A stretch of 44,107 nucleotides of DNA from Oscillospiraceae bacterium (GCA_017473225.1 JAFUMG010000028.1:1-44107); one strand, 5' to 3'; shown: positions 15,943-25,205, counted from the first letter of the stretch. Numbers and translations: made by a program. The notes: generated by a model from the letters alone, not told the origin.

Positions 15943-17352
15943 CAGAAACATTTCTTCCTTCTGGGCCAGGACGGAATCGAGCATTTCGATATACTGCTCG
16001 GGGAATTTGGGGTTGTGGAACCGCTCGATTTTGCCGCCGGGGAGGTTGACCTTGTTCATACCGCCGCCGCCCAGGGACAGGATCGTGTGGACCTCCTCCA
16101 TCATGTAGATGTTGTACAGGCAGTCCAGGCCTTCCCGGCTCCAGCCCACATTCTCGAAGGAGCCGGACATGTACTTCTGGCGGTAGAGGTAATAGGGCTT
16201 GTAACCCAGGCCCCGGAGGGTGGCGCCCGCGTAGTCCACCATTTGCGTGACCTCCTCCGCGGTGGGCAGGGCGACCCGGCGTTCGAAAAGGTCCGCGCCC
16301 TTTTTCAGCGCCAGGGTGTGGACGGTGATGTTGGCGGGATCCAGGGCGGCCACGGTGTCCAGGGAGCGCCGGAAGCCCTCCACGCTGTCCGCGGGCAGGC
16401 CCGCGATCAGGTCCATGTTGATGGCCTTAAAGCCCGCGTCCACCGCCTGATGATAGGCCCGGACCACATCCTCCGCCTTGTGGGGGCGGCCGCAGGCCCG
16501 GAGGACATGGTCTTCCATGGTCTGGGGATTGATGGACATCCGGTCCGCGCCGTGATCGCGGATGGTCCGCAGCTTTTCGGCGTCAAGGGTGTCGGGCCGT
16601 CCGCCCTCCACGGTGAACTCGATGCAGCGGGACAGATCAAAGCTGTCCCGGATGGTGTCCAGGAGCAATGCCATCTGGGGAGTGGACAGGGTGGTGGGGG
16701 TGCCGCCGCCTATGTAAATGGTACGCAATTTGCGGCCCGAATTTGCCAGTAATCTGCCGGTGACCGCGATTTCTTTCAGCAGCGCCTGCAGATAGGGGTC
16801 GATCAGCTCCGTCCGCTTGCCGATGGAGCGGCTGACGAAGCTGCAGTAGGTACAGCGGGTGGGGCAGAAGGGGATGCCCACATAGAGGGAGACGTCGCCG
16901 GGCTCCAGCAGATTGGCCGCCCGGACGGTGGAGGCGGAGCAGTCCAGAGCCAGCTTCCGGCGGCCCTCCGTGACGTAGTAAACATCCCGGAGCAGGCGGT
17001 CGGCGCTCTTGGCAGTGCCCCCTTCCAGGATGTGCTTGGTGGAGATCTTCGTGGGCCGGACGCCGGCCAGAGCGCCCCAGGCGGGCTCGGCAGGCAGCAG
17101 CTGCACCGCGGCCCGGTACAGGCTCTGCTGCAGGACCCGGCGGCGCAGGCGGACCGTCTCCTCCGACGCCTTCAGGCGGCGGGAGGCGGTGGCGGTTTTG
17201 CCGTCAAGGGTGATTTTGGCCGTGGCGGTGAGCCAGGTCTCCCCCCGGTGGAGGGAGGAAACGGCTTCGCCCCCTTCCGACTCCGGGAAGAGGGACAGGA
17301 GCAGCTGCTCTACGGCATAACGGTCGTCATGACCGATCAGTGTCAGATTCAT
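15919..17352 (-). CDS. hemZ: Coproporphyrinogen dehydrogenase-like radical SAM protein HemZ
   Basis: This radical SAM enzyme has 477 residues, with the cluster-binding CxxxCxxC as CPTRCTYC (Cys163, Cys167, Cys170) and the family segments YIGGGTPTTLS and NMDLIAGLP. HemZ-type proteins are annotated as oxygen-independent coproporphyrinogen dehydrogenases, though haem synthesis by many anaerobes is unproven. It stands in the conserved recJ-rel-dtd-MBL-hemZ order. The start has GAGGAAA upstream. The last residues MQNAEC and the stop codon are encoded by an ATGCAAAATGC repeat, so the native C-terminus was replaced or extended. Confidence 0.9.
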   Translation of the reverse strand: MNLTLIGHDDRYAVEQLLLSLFPESEGGEAVSSLHRGETWLTATAKITLDGKTATASRRLKASEETVRLRRRVLQQSLYRAAVQLLPAEPAWGALAGVRPTKISTKHILEGGTAKSADRLLRDVYYVTEGRRKLALDCSASTVRAANLLEPGDVSLYVGIPFCPTRCTYCSFVSRSIGKRTELIDPYLQALLKEIAVTGRLLANSGRKLRTIYIGGGTPTTLSTPQMALLLDTIRDSFDLSRCIEFTVEGGRPDTLDAEKLRTIRDHGADRMSINPQTMEDHVLRACGRPHKAEDVVRAYHQAVDAGFKAINMDLIAGLPADSVEGFRRSLDTVAALDPANITVHTLALKKGADLFERRVALPTAEEVTQMVDYAGATLRGLGYKPYYLYRQKYMSGSFENVGWSREGLDCLYNIYMMEEVHTILSLGGGGMNKVNLPGGKIERFHNPKFPEQYIEMLDSVLAQKEEMFLLMQNAEC

Positions 17353-17385
17353 AAGTTTTCCTCGGTAATTTGGCGATTGGGGGTG

Positions 17386-17644
17386 AAATTGTAGTTTGGC
17401 GTGCAGTTAAAAAGAAGTATGTCATTGCGAGCCAGCGCGCACGCTGGCGTGGCAATCTCCCGGTTCTTCCGTAAACTTATGGAGAGGGGAACGGTAGAAA
17501 ATGCCCGGAAACACAAAGATTCTCAACATCTAACCGCATTGCGCCGCAGTAGGGGATTGCCACGCCAGTGTGAGCACTGGCTCGCAATGACATGGATATT
17601 TTGGGCGCGGCGCATCGTTTCAAACGGAGCGATAAACTACAATT
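17386..17644. repeat. TIR-bounded repeat with CATTGCGAGCC core
   Basis: It opens AAATTGTAGTTTGGCG and ends CGATAAACTACAATT at the stop codon of the MBL gene. Two inverted half-units (GTCATTGCGAGCC...GGCGTGGCAATCTCC and GGGGATTGCCACGCC...GGCTCGCAATGAC) flank a middle with GAACGGTAGAAAATGCCCGG. Confidence 0.9.
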
Positions 17645-18258
17645 CATCTCATATAAGGATTCCATTTTCTTTCGTAGGCCAGGGGGGTGGCGCAGCCGTG
17701 GCCGGGGTAGACGGTGTAGTCCCCGTCAAGCTCCGCGAGGCGGCGCAGGGAGGCCTGGATGGTGTCCCAGTTGCCGCCGGGGAGGTCTGTCCGGCCGCAG
17801 GAGCGGGCAAACAGCGTGTCGCCGGAGAACATGGCGTCCCCGCACAGGTAGCACACGGAGCCGCCGGTGTGGCCGGGGGTATCCAGCACCAGGAAGGTCA
17901 GGCCACCGGCGGTGATCTCCTCCTGGTCCTCGCAGAACTGCACTTCAGTGAAGTCGCAGTTGGCCAGGGGGTAATAGTAGGCGGTGACGGGGTTCGGGAA
18001 CTGGGACCAGTCCCGCTCGCTCATCCAGAGCTTGCAGCCCGTGGCCTTGACGAGCTCCTCCACAGCGCCCACATGGTCAAAATGGCCGTGGGTCAGCAGG
18101 ATGGCTTCCGCCGTCAGGCCCAGATGGCGCAGCTCGCCCAGAATGGTCCGGGCTTCGTAGCCGGGGTCGATGATGACGCAGCGGTCCGAAGCGCTGTCGT
18201 GGACGATGTAGGTGTTGGTCATGTAATCTCCCAGAGGGAGGGTGTGGATCTTGAGCAT
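17644..18258 (-). CDS. MBL-fold metallo-hydrolase, glyoxalase II-like
   Basis: The 204-residue protein has all metal-site motifs of the metallo-beta-lactamase fold: THGHFDHVG (His57, His59, Asp61, His62), DTPGHTGGS, FSGDTLF and a C-terminal YPGHG. Size and motifs match the YqgX/glyoxalase II-like group, hydrolases of thioesters such as hydroxyacylglutathione or a bacillithiol adduct, but the substrate cannot be read from sequence. It lies between hemZ and dtd in a conserved clostridial order, with AAGGAGG ahead of the ATG. The stop codon is shared by one base with a TIR repeat. Confidence 0.88.
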   Translation of the reverse strand: MLKIHTLPLGDYMTNTYIVHDSASDRCVIIDPGYEARTILGELRHLGLTAEAILLTHGHFDHVGAVEELVKATGCKLWMSERDWSQFPNPVTAYYYPLANCDFTEVQFCEDQEEITAGGLTFLVLDTPGHTGGSVCYLCGDAMFSGDTLFARSCGRTDLPGGNWDTIQASLRRLAELDGDYTVYPGHGCATPLAYERKWNPYMR

Positions 18259-18288
18259 AAGTTACCTCCTTGTGAGGTTGGTGATAGA

Positions 18289-18437
18289 GTGAATAATGAA
18301 TATTGAATAATGAATAATGAAGAATTAAGGTGTGCCCTCCGGGCACGATTTAAAAAAATCCGCGAAGCGGATACCACAATTATTCATTAGCGAAGCGGCT
18401 TCATTATTCATCATTAATTATTCATTTTTCGTTATTT
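18289..18437. repeat. ATGAATAATGAA-type palindromic repeat
   Basis: Ends rich in GAATAATGAATAATGAA and the inverse flank a core of two hairpins: GTGCCCTCCGGGCAC followed by GATTTA, and TCCGCGAAGCGGA followed by ATACCACAATT (18371-18381). Its right end meets the stop codon of dtd. Confidence 0.82.
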
Positions 18438-18899
18438 CCTCCTCGGCGTGTCCATCAGCTGCTCCGTGTCCAGGATCAGGGTGACGGGGCCGTCGTTGAC
18501 GGATTCCACCTGCATGTCGGCGCCGAATTCGCCGTGCTGGGGGGGATAGCCCAATTCTTCGCAGACGGACAGGAATTTTTCATAAAGGGCTTTGCCCAGT
18601 TCGGGGTTCGCGGCGTCAGCAAAGCTGGGGCGGCGGCCCTTGCGGCAGTTGCCGTAGAGGGTGAACTGGCTGACGACAAGGACTTCGCCCTTCACCGCGT
18701 CCAGACCCAGATTCATTTTGCCGTTTTCGTCTTCAAAAACCCGCAGGCCCAGGGCCTTTTCGGCGAGATACCTGCACTCCTTCTCGGTGTCCTCCGGGCC
18801 CACGCCCAGCAGGATCAGAAAGCCCTTGCCGATCTTGCCGTTTACCTTGCCGTCAATGGTGACGGAGGCAGAATTGACTCGTGTTAAAACTGCGCGCAT
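18432..18899 (-). CDS. dtd: D-aminoacyl-tRNA deacylase
   Basis: Dtd hydrolyses D-amino acids (and glycine mischarged on tRNA-Ala) from tRNA, protecting translation fidelity. The product has 155 residues, as usual. The active-site motif SQFTLYG (about 97-103) and the C-terminal NDGPVTL cross-subunit motif are present, and the start RAVLTRVNSASVTIDG is typical. AAGGAG precedes the ATG. It follows rel after an ATGCAAAATGC repeat, a common firmicute pairing. The stop codon abuts an ATGAATAATGAA repeat. Confidence 0.96.
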   Translation of the reverse strand: MRAVLTRVNSASVTIDGKVNGKIGKGFLILLGVGPEDTEKECRYLAEKALGLRVFEDENGKMNLGLDAVKGEVLVVSQFTLYGNCRKGRRPSFADAANPELGKALYEKFLSVCEELGYPPQHGEFGADMQVESVNDGPVTLILDTEQLMDTPRRK

Positions 18900-18911
18900 A
18901 AAATCTCCTTA

Positions 18912-18992
18912 TAATGCAGAATGCTGAATGCAAAATGCAGAATGATTTTGATTCCGTAATTTTGCATTCTGCATTTCGCATTTTGCATTTAA
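18912..18992. repeat. ATGCAAAATGC-type palindromic repeat between rel and dtd
   Basis: ATGCAGAATGCTGAATGC and GCATTTCGCATTTTGCATT flank a short middle. The element fills the gap exactly and ends on the rel stop codon (TAA shared with TTTAATTT). Confidence 0.82.
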
Positions 18993-21178
18993 TTTTGTCC
19001 TCTTCTGGAGCCGACCACGTCACGGATGTTCAGGAGCTTATTGCGGATGGCGTCCAGCTCGGCGACGTTCTTGACCTCAAAGCGGATGGTAAAGACGCTG
19101 CGGCCGCCGGGGAGGTCCTTGCCGTTGAGCTCCTTCACCCGGACCCGGGCGGTGGTCATGGCGGTGGCGATGTCCAGAAGCAGACCGTCTCTGGTGATGC
19201 AGTCCAGCTCCAGGGTGGTCTCGAAGGGCTGCTCCTCCTGGTTGGCCCAGCGGACCCGGACCCAGCGGGGGGCCTGGATGGGCAGGTCCCGGTTGGCGGC
19301 GTTGGGGCAGTCGCAGCGGTGGACGCTGACGCCGAAGCCCTTGGTGATGAAGCCCACGATGGCGTCGCCGGGGACGGGGGTGCAGCACTTGGCGAACTTG
19401 ATCATGCAGGAGTCGATGTCCTCCACGATGACGCCGTTGACGGCGTGGCGGTTCTGGAGGACGGCCTCGGAATCGGGATTGATCCGAAGGGGATGCTGCA
19501 TCTTTTCATTGGCCTGGACCTTCAGGGCCTTGTTGATGTCGTCCCGGATGCGGCCCACGGCCTTCACGGCGGTGAGACCGCCGTAGCCGATGGCGGCGTA
19601 CATATCCTCCCAGTTGTCGAAGGACAGCTTTTTCAGCAGCTGGGGCGCCAGCTCGGGGTCCAGGGTGATGGACAGGGGCAGGCCCACCCGGCGCATCTCG
19701 CCCTCGAAGGAGGCGCGGCCGTGGATGACGTTTTCCTCCCGCTTCTCCTTTTTGAACCACTGCTTGATCTTGGTCCGGGCCTGGTTGGATTTGCAGATAT
19801 TCAGCCAGTCACGGCTGGGGCCCTTGGCGTTCTTGGAGGTCAGGACCTCCACGATATCGCCGTTTTTCAGGGTCATGTCGATGTTGGCGATGCGGTTGTT
19901 GACCTTGGCGCCCACCATGGCGTTGCCGACGCCGGAATGGATGGCGTAGGCGAAGTCGATGGGGGTGGAGCCGGCGGGCAGGGATACGATCCGGCCCTTG
20001 GGGGTGAAGACGAAGACCTCGTCATCGAACATGTCGATCTTCAGGGACTGGACGTAGTCCTCGGCGTCGGTGTCCTGCTGGCTTTCCAGCAGACGGCGGA
20101 CCCATTCAAAGTCCTTCTCCTCGCCGGAGCCGGAGCCCTGCTTGTACTTCCAGTGGGCCGCGATGCCGTATTCGGCTGTCTCGTGCATATCCCAGGTCCG
20201 GATCTGGACCTCGAAGGGGATGCCCTGGGAGCCGATGACGGTGGTGTGGAGGGACTGGTACATATTGGGCTTGGGGGTGGAGATATAGTCCTTGAACCGG
20301 CCGGGGACCAGGTTGAACAGGTCGTGGATGTGGCCCAGGACGTTGTAGCAGTCGGGGATGGTGTCCACGATGACCCGGAAGGCGTAGAGATCGTACAATT
20401 CGTCGATGGTCTTGCCCTGGGTCTGCATCTTGCGGTAGATGGAATAGATGTGCTTGATGCGGCCGTAGGTGGTGTTCTGGATGCCCACTGCCTGGAGCCG
20501 CTCGGTGATCCGCTGCTGGATGGTGTTCATGAAGGCCTGGTCCTGCTCCTTATGGGCGGACAGGTGCTCCTGGATGGTGTTGTAGTCGTCGGGGTTCAGA
20601 TAGCGCAGGGAAGTATCTTCCAGCTCCCACTTGATCTTCTGCATACCAAGCCGGTGGGCCAGGGGGGCGTAGACGTCCATGGTCTCCCGGCACTTGATGA
20701 CCTGCTTGGCGGGGCTCTGGTACTGCATGGTGCGCATATTGTGGAGCCGGTCGGCGATCTTGATCAGCACCACCCGGATGTCCTTGGACATGGCCATGAA
20801 CATCTTGCGCAGATTCTCCATCTGGGCCTGCTCGGAGCTGGAGAAATTGGCTCTCGTCAGCTTGGTGACGCCCTCCACCAGCTCCGCCACCGTGGGGCTG
20901 AAGAGCTTGTCGATGTCGTCGTGGGAGGCGTCGGTGTCCTCGATGCAGTCGTGGAGCAGGGCGCCCAGAATGGCGTCGGTGTCCAGACCCATCTCCGCCA
21001 CGATCTCGGCCACGGCCAGGGGATGGATGATATAGGGGGAACCGTCCTTGCGCAGCTGGTTTTTGTGCTTGGCGTTGGCGTAGTCCACGGCACGGTCGAT
21101 CAGGTCCATGTCCACATAGGGCATGCACTTGAGGATGGTGGCACGCATGGAGGCATAATGTTCTTCAAAAGTTTCCAT
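18989..21178 (-). CDS. rel: Bifunctional (p)ppGpp synthetase/hydrolase
   Basis: Rel makes and destroys the stringent-response alarmone (p)ppGpp on the ribosome. The 729-residue protein has the full order: an HD hydrolase domain with His52 and HDCIEDT (76-82), the synthetase domain with YAFRVIVDT, GRFKDYISTPK and EVQIRTWDMH, a TGS domain (VFTPKGRIVSLPAGSTPIDFAY), a helical/zinc-finger region with KCCTPVPGD and a C-terminal ACT domain. Both active sites look intact, so it is the dual-function form. It starts six bases after recJ and is probably in its transcript. Confidence 0.97.
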   Translation of the reverse strand: METFEEHYASMRATILKCMPYVDMDLIDRAVDYANAKHKNQLRKDGSPYIIHPLAVAEIVAEMGLDTDAILGALLHDCIEDTDASHDDIDKLFSPTVAELVEGVTKLTRANFSSSEQAQMENLRKMFMAMSKDIRVVLIKIADRLHNMRTMQYQSPAKQVIKCRETMDVYAPLAHRLGMQKIKWELEDTSLRYLNPDDYNTIQEHLSAHKEQDQAFMNTIQQRITERLQAVGIQNTTYGRIKHIYSIYRKMQTQGKTIDELYDLYAFRVIVDTIPDCYNVLGHIHDLFNLVPGRFKDYISTPKPNMYQSLHTTVIGSQGIPFEVQIRTWDMHETAEYGIAAHWKYKQGSGSGEEKDFEWVRRLLESQQDTDAEDYVQSLKIDMFDDEVFVFTPKGRIVSLPAGSTPIDFAYAIHSGVGNAMVGAKVNNRIANIDMTLKNGDIVEVLTSKNAKGPSRDWLNICKSNQARTKIKQWFKKEKREENVIHGRASFEGEMRRVGLPLSITLDPELAPQLLKKLSFDNWEDMYAAIGYGGLTAVKAVGRIRDDINKALKVQANEKMQHPLRINPDSEAVLQNRHAVNGVIVEDIDSCMIKFAKCCTPVPGDAIVGFITKGFGVSVHRCDCPNAANRDLPIQAPRWVRVRWANQEEQPFETTLELDCITRDGLLLDIATAMTTARVRVKELNGKDLPGGRSVFTIRFEVKNVAELDAIRNKLLNIRDVVGSRRGQN

Positions 21179-21184
21179 ATATTG

Positions 21185-23242
21185 TCAGCTCTCTTTCGCA
21201 CGCAGAAGGGTCTGCAGGGTCCGGCTCCGGTTCAGGTCGGCCTTTTCGGAGCCGGGAGTCAGGTAGATGGCCAGATATTTGTGAAGACGCTGGGTATTCA
21301 GAAGTCCCACATCCCGGAAAATGTCGATGCAGGTCAGCAGTTGCCCCAGGCTCAGGGGCACGCCGGACCAGCGGACGATCTTCCGGCACAGGCACATGGG
21401 ATTTTCACGGATGGGGGAGGAGCAGGAGGCCAGAAACCGCCAGACCATGCCCAGCGTTGCCCGGCTGGGGATCAGGGTGGCGGCGATCTCGGCGGTGAGC
21501 CGGTCCTCCATCAGCGCCCGGTAGCCGCCCATTTCCACGGAGCATTCGGCGCTGCAGGCGGGGCGGATGTCCAGCACGTTCATCTGGACGGAGCGCTCGC
21601 CCCGGAATTCGTTGATCTGGGGATTGAAGGCCACATCCACCAGGTCGCCGGGCTGGATGGAGGCGGTCTCCGGGGTGGCGGAGAAATAGATGGCGTTGAT
21701 GCCGTAGCGGCCGCTGCGGAGCCGCAGCCGCATATGCCGGCCGCCGCCCACCAGATTGATCCGCTCCACGGTGAGGTTTTTCATCATCAGCACCGGCTTG
21801 GGGCAGCCGTTGCCGCAGGGCTCCAGGGCCTCCAGAGCTTCGATGCCCCGGATGGTCAGCATCTCCGGCGGGACGGCGCAGTCGATATCCAGGATAGTCC
21901 TGGGGGTGTCGTCGGAATAGAAGCTGCCCGCCAGCTGGCAGATCCGGCTGCGGAAGGCCGGGATCTGGCCCCGGGAGATGGTAAAGCCTGCCGCCAGCTC
22001 GTGGCCGCCGTAGCTTTCCAGCAGGGAGGACAGGGCGGTCAGGGAGGAGAACAGGTTGAAGCCGCCAAAGCTGCGGGAGCTGGCCTTGCCGTGGTCGCCG
22101 TCTAGGCAGATCAGGAAGGTGGGGCAGCAGTATTCCTCGGCGATGCGGCTGGCCACGATGCCCACTACGCCCTGATGCCAGGTCTCGTCCGCCAGGACGA
22201 TGGCTTCGGGGATATGGCCGTCGGGCAGCATGGCCACCGCCTGATTGTAAATTTCCGATTCCACCGCCTGCCGCTGGCGGTTCAGCTCGCACAGTTGTCT
22301 GGCCAGGAACGTGGCCCGGGTGGGATCGTCGGTGAGGAACAGCTCCACCGCCAGATCGATCTGGCCCATGCGGCCGGCGGCGTTGATCCGGGGGGCCAGC
22401 ATGAAGCCGATGGAGGAGGCGCTGACCTGTTCCGGGGCGCAGCCGCTTTCCTTCATCAGGGCGGCGATGCCGGGGCGCTTGGTGTGCCGCAGGGATTCCA
22501 GGCCCCGGGAGACGAAGACCCGGTTTTCACCCCGGAGCAGCATCACGTCCGCCACGGTGCCGAGGCAGACCATGTCGGCGTATTCCGCCAGGACTTCCTC
22601 CTGGCTTCCGCAGAGGGCGGCGGCCAGCTTGAAGGCCACGCCGACGCCGGAGAGATTCTTGTGGGGATAGCCGCTGTCGGGCCGGTGGGGGTCCACCACC
22701 GCGGCGGCCTGGGGGAGAACATCCTTGCACTCGTGGTGGTCGGTGATGACCAGGTCGATGCCCAGCTGAGCGCAGAGCCTGGCCTCCTCCACGGCGGTGA
22801 TACCGCAGTCCACGGTGATGATCAGCCTGACGCCCTCCCGGTGGAGCTGGTGGATGGCGATGGGATTCAGGCCGTAGCCCTCCTCCAGCCGGCCGGGGAT
22901 ATAGGACACCACATCCGCCCCGTGGCGGCGCAGGAAGTCCGTCAGCAGACAGGTGGAGGTGATGCCGTCCACGTCATAGTCGCCGAAGACGGCGATCTTC
23001 TCATTTCTTGCCATGGCAAGGCCCACCCGGCCCGCGGCCAGGTCCATGTCCTTCATGCAGAAGGGGTCCGGCATGGGGGCGTTGCAGTCTAAGTACGCGT
23101 TTGCTTCCCGGGGGGATTTGATGCCCCGGGCGGAGAGGATCATGGCGGTCAGGGGGGCGTATCCCGCCTGCACCAGGGCATTGACAGAGCCCATCTCCGG
23201 TTCTTCAACATTCCAAATTCCGTATTTCACAGCCACACACAT
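21185..23242 (-). CDS. recJ: Single-stranded-DNA-specific exonuclease RecJ
   Basis: RecJ is a 5'-3' single-strand DNase of the DHH phosphoesterase family acting in recombination and repair. The 685-residue product has DYDVDG (88-93), VDCGIT, the signature DHH (168-170), the DHHA1 region with SYGGHELAAGF, and an OB-fold with a C-terminal extension. The ATG at 23242 lies downstream of a good promoter, although its ribosome site is weak; a GTG four codons later is the other possible start. rel follows at six bases. Confidence 0.95.
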   Translation of the reverse strand: MCVAVKYGIWNVEEPEMGSVNALVQAGYAPLTAMILSARGIKSPREANAYLDCNAPMPDPFCMKDMDLAAGRVGLAMARNEKIAVFGDYDVDGITSTCLLTDFLRRHGADVVSYIPGRLEEGYGLNPIAIHQLHREGVRLIITVDCGITAVEEARLCAQLGIDLVITDHHECKDVLPQAAAVVDPHRPDSGYPHKNLSGVGVAFKLAAALCGSQEEVLAEYADMVCLGTVADVMLLRGENRVFVSRGLESLRHTKRPGIAALMKESGCAPEQVSASSIGFMLAPRINAAGRMGQIDLAVELFLTDDPTRATFLARQLCELNRQRQAVESEIYNQAVAMLPDGHIPEAIVLADETWHQGVVGIVASRIAEEYCCPTFLICLDGDHGKASSRSFGGFNLFSSLTALSSLLESYGGHELAAGFTISRGQIPAFRSRICQLAGSFYSDDTPRTILDIDCAVPPEMLTIRGIEALEALEPCGNGCPKPVLMMKNLTVERINLVGGGRHMRLRLRSGRYGINAIYFSATPETASIQPGDLVDVAFNPQINEFRGERSVQMNVLDIRPACSAECSVEMGGYRALMEDRLTAEIAATLIPSRATLGMVWRFLASCSSPIRENPMCLCRKIVRWSGVPLSLGQLLTCIDIFRDVGLLNTQRLHKYLAIYLTPGSEKADLNRSRTLQTLLRAKES

Positions 23243-23264
23243 CCAATATCACTTTTTTCTCAAT

Positions 23265-23293
23265 ATTATAGCAAAAATCAGTCGGATGCACAA
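23265..23293 (-). promoter_or_regulatory. Sigma-A-type promoter for recJ-rel
   Basis: On the minus strand TTGTGC (23293-23288) and TATAAT (23270-23265) are separated by 17 bases, 23 bases before the recJ start. Confidence 0.75.
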
Positions 23294-23336
23294 TAGGCTG
23301 AGCGGGAAATTTATAATTAAGGTGTCGGGTGGGGGC

Positions 23337-23512
23337 AAGTTGGAGTTTGGCGCGCCATAGCGCGAAATGCAGAATGCTGAATGCAAAATGCAAAATTGTG
23401 GTATTTCCTGCGGAAATGATTTCAATTGCGCGCTTTGCGCACACCATCATTCTGCATTTTGCATTTTGAATTTTGCATTGCTATGCCGCAGGCAGAGCGA
23501 CAAACTGCAATT
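23337..23512. repeat. Composite repeat: TIR ends around an ATGCAAAATGC element
   Basis: AAGTTGGAGTTTGGCG and CGACAAACTGCAATT are variant TIR ends. Between them sits a complete ATGCAAAATGC-type element with AATTGTGGTAT (23394-23404), a TTTCCTGCGGAAA hairpin and a GCGCGCTTTGCGC hairpin. The same composite occurs at 42240-42408. Confidence 0.85.
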
Positions 23513-23515
23513 CTC

Positions 23516-24565
23516 CTATTCCTGCCCCCTTGGTTCGGCGGTCAGCTGGGCGGCAGCGGCGGCCAGCATGGGGGCCAGGAGCATCCCGGGCAGGCCCCAG
23601 AGCTGATAGCCCGCGTACAGGGCGATCAGCGTCGCCAGAGGGTCCAGCCCCAGCTGATGGCCCACCAGCCGGGGCTCCAGCACTGAACGGGTCAGAGCCG
23701 CCGCGGCGTAGACTCCCAGCAGGCCGAAGGCCCGCGGCCGCTCCCCCTGAAGGAAGGAGATAAGGCTCCAGGGGATCAGCACCGTGCCGGTTCCCAGCAC
23801 CGGGAAGGCATCCACCAGCGCCACGAGAAAGGCCCACAGTGGCGCGTAAGAGATCCGCAGCAGCAGGAAGCCCGCGGTGATGACCAGAAAATTGACGCCG
23901 GACAGCTTCAGCTGGGCCCGGAACCAGCGGCCCAGGGTGCCCTTCAGCCGGGAGAGGAGGGCTTTCAGGGAATCCAGCCGCGCCCTGGGGATCCGGCCGG
24001 CCAGGGTCTGCTTCAGCTTCGGGAGCTTGGCGGAGATCATGAAGCTGGATATGATGCCGGTGCCGATGCTCAGGGCGCTGTCCGGGAGCTTCCCCAGAAT
24101 GCCCGAGGCCAGACTCAGCAGATACCCGGTGATCTTATCCAGCAGCGCCGAGCCGCCGGAGAAGAAGTCGCTGACGTTCCGGGTCAGCAGGGTCCGCAGG
24201 CCGTCGGGGGCCTTCTGGGCCAGGGCCAGGAGCCACTGGGATAGGGAGGCCATCCCGCTGCGGGCGGCGTTTTCCAGATCCGGGAGGATCCCGGACAGCT
24301 GCCGCAGCTCCCGGATCAGCAGGCCGCACAGCAGCATCACCGCCAGAGCCAGGAAGGAGAAGGACATGCTCACGCCGATACCCGACGCCGCGGCCCGGGG
24401 CAGCCGGAGCTTCCCGGTGAGGAAGCGGACCAGGGGCTCCGCCGCCAGAGCCAGGCACGCCCCCAGCACGAAGGGCAGAAACAGCGGCAGCAAGTACCGC
24501 GCCGCCAGAAAAACGGCCAGGAACAGCCCGATCAGCGCGGCGGATCTACGGATGGACGGATTCAC
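23516..24565 (-). CDS. AI-2E family transporter, YtvI-like sporulation membrane protein
   Basis: The 349-residue integral membrane protein has the AI-2E/PerM topology: three helices near the N-terminus, a long amphipathic middle (about 80-200) and a C-terminal helix cluster with DAFPVLGTGTVLIPW (near 265-280) and EPRLVGHQLGLDPLATL. The firmicute sub-branch YtvI is a sporulation integral membrane protein of unknown biochemical role. The GTG at 24565 was preferred because AGGAGG stands eight bases before it; the open frame upstream has no ribosome site. It lies upstream of recJ, separated by a composite repeat. Confidence 0.88.
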   Translation of the reverse strand: MNPSIRRSAALIGLFLAVFLAARYLLPLFLPFVLGACLALAAEPLVRFLTGKLRLPRAAASGIGVSMSFSFLALAVMLLCGLLIRELRQLSGILPDLENAARSGMASLSQWLLALAQKAPDGLRTLLTRNVSDFFSGGSALLDKITGYLLSLASGILGKLPDSALSIGTGIISSFMISAKLPKLKQTLAGRIPRARLDSLKALLSRLKGTLGRWFRAQLKLSGVNFLVITAGFLLLRISYAPLWAFLVALVDAFPVLGTGTVLIPWSLISFLQGERPRAFGLLGVYAAAALTRSVLEPRLVGHQLGLDPLATLIALYAGYQLWGLPGMLLAPMLAAAAAQLTAEPRGQE

Positions 24566-24605
24566 TGAAAACGCCTCCTTTCTTGGAATATCCTGCCAAC
24601 AGGGG

Positions 24606-24633
24606 TTGCTTTTTTGCGAAAGTATGTTACAAT
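24606..24633 (+). promoter_or_regulatory. Sigma-A-type promoter for the ACT-domain gene
   Basis: TTGCTT (24606-24611) and TACAAT (24628-24633) with a 16-base spacer lie about 65 bases before the start codon, in the gap divergent from ytvI. Confidence 0.55.
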
Positions 24634-24696
24634 ACAAACGGACGAATGACGCCCACGGGCGGACATTTTCCGCATTTTGTCTTTCAGGAGGTCTCT

Positions 24697-25137
24697 ATGA
24701 CGAAGAAACCCAAATACTATATTGTCGAAGCTTCCGCGCTGCCTGAGGTATTTGTCAAGGTGGCGGAGGCCAAGCGCCTGCTCTCCACCGGTGAGGCCTC
24801 CACGGTCAACGAGGCCACCCGGATGACGGATATCAGCCGCAGCGCCTTTTACAAGTACCGGGACTCCGTCCTGCCCTTCCAGAACATGATGACGGGCCGG
24901 ACCATCACCTTCCAGTTCCTGCTCCACGACGAGCCCGGCGTTCTGGCGGCGATCCTGCAGATCTTCTCCCAGAAGGGTGCCAATATTCTGACCATCAATT
25001 CCATCATCCCCACCAACGGAAGCGCCCTGGTCACCATTTCCGCCGAGACCATGGATATGACCGTTTCCCTGGAGGACCTGCTCAACATCCTGGAGCAGAC
25101 CCCCGGCGTGGTGAAGGCCGACGTACTGGCCGGTTAA
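24697..25137 (+). CDS. ACT domain-containing protein, PheB/UPF0735 family
   Basis: The 146-residue protein has an N-terminal helix-turn-helix-like part (VAEAKRLLSTGEASTVNEATRMTDISRSAFYKYRD, about 20-55 in overlapping stretches) and a C-terminal ACT domain (about 70-146, DEPGVLAAILQIFSQKGANILTI overlapping). ACT domains bind amino acids. PheB is historically linked to phenylalanine metabolism, and its role is thought to be regulatory. The ATG at 24697 has CAGGAGG upstream. A terminator follows, then a repeat, then the ACT-less aspartokinase. No dehydrogenase partner is adjacent. Confidence 0.88.
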   Translation: MTKKPKYYIVEASALPEVFVKVAEAKRLLSTGEASTVNEATRMTDISRSAFYKYRDSVLPFQNMMTGRTITFQFLLHDEPGVLAAILQIFSQKGANILTINSIIPTNGSALVTISAETMDMTVSLEDLLNILEQTPGVVKADVLAG

Positions 25138-25148
25138 AAAGCATCCAA

Positions 25149-25179
25149 ACAGCTGCCCCCCACGGGGCGGCTGTTTTTT
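25149..25179 (+). terminator. Intrinsic terminator after the ACT gene
   Basis: ACAGCTGCCCC and GGGGCGGCTGT pair with one G-U and are followed by TTTTTT. Confidence 0.85.
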
Positions 25180-25205
25180 GCTGTTAAAATGGGGGCGGGG
25201 GATTC

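Noticed and set aside
18914..22105. A 1063-codon open frame on the plus strand opposite rel and recJ
   Set aside because: It is the antisense shadow of two clear genes in GC-rich DNA. It starts in a repeat, has a Gly/Val/Asp/His-rich composition and shows no domain.
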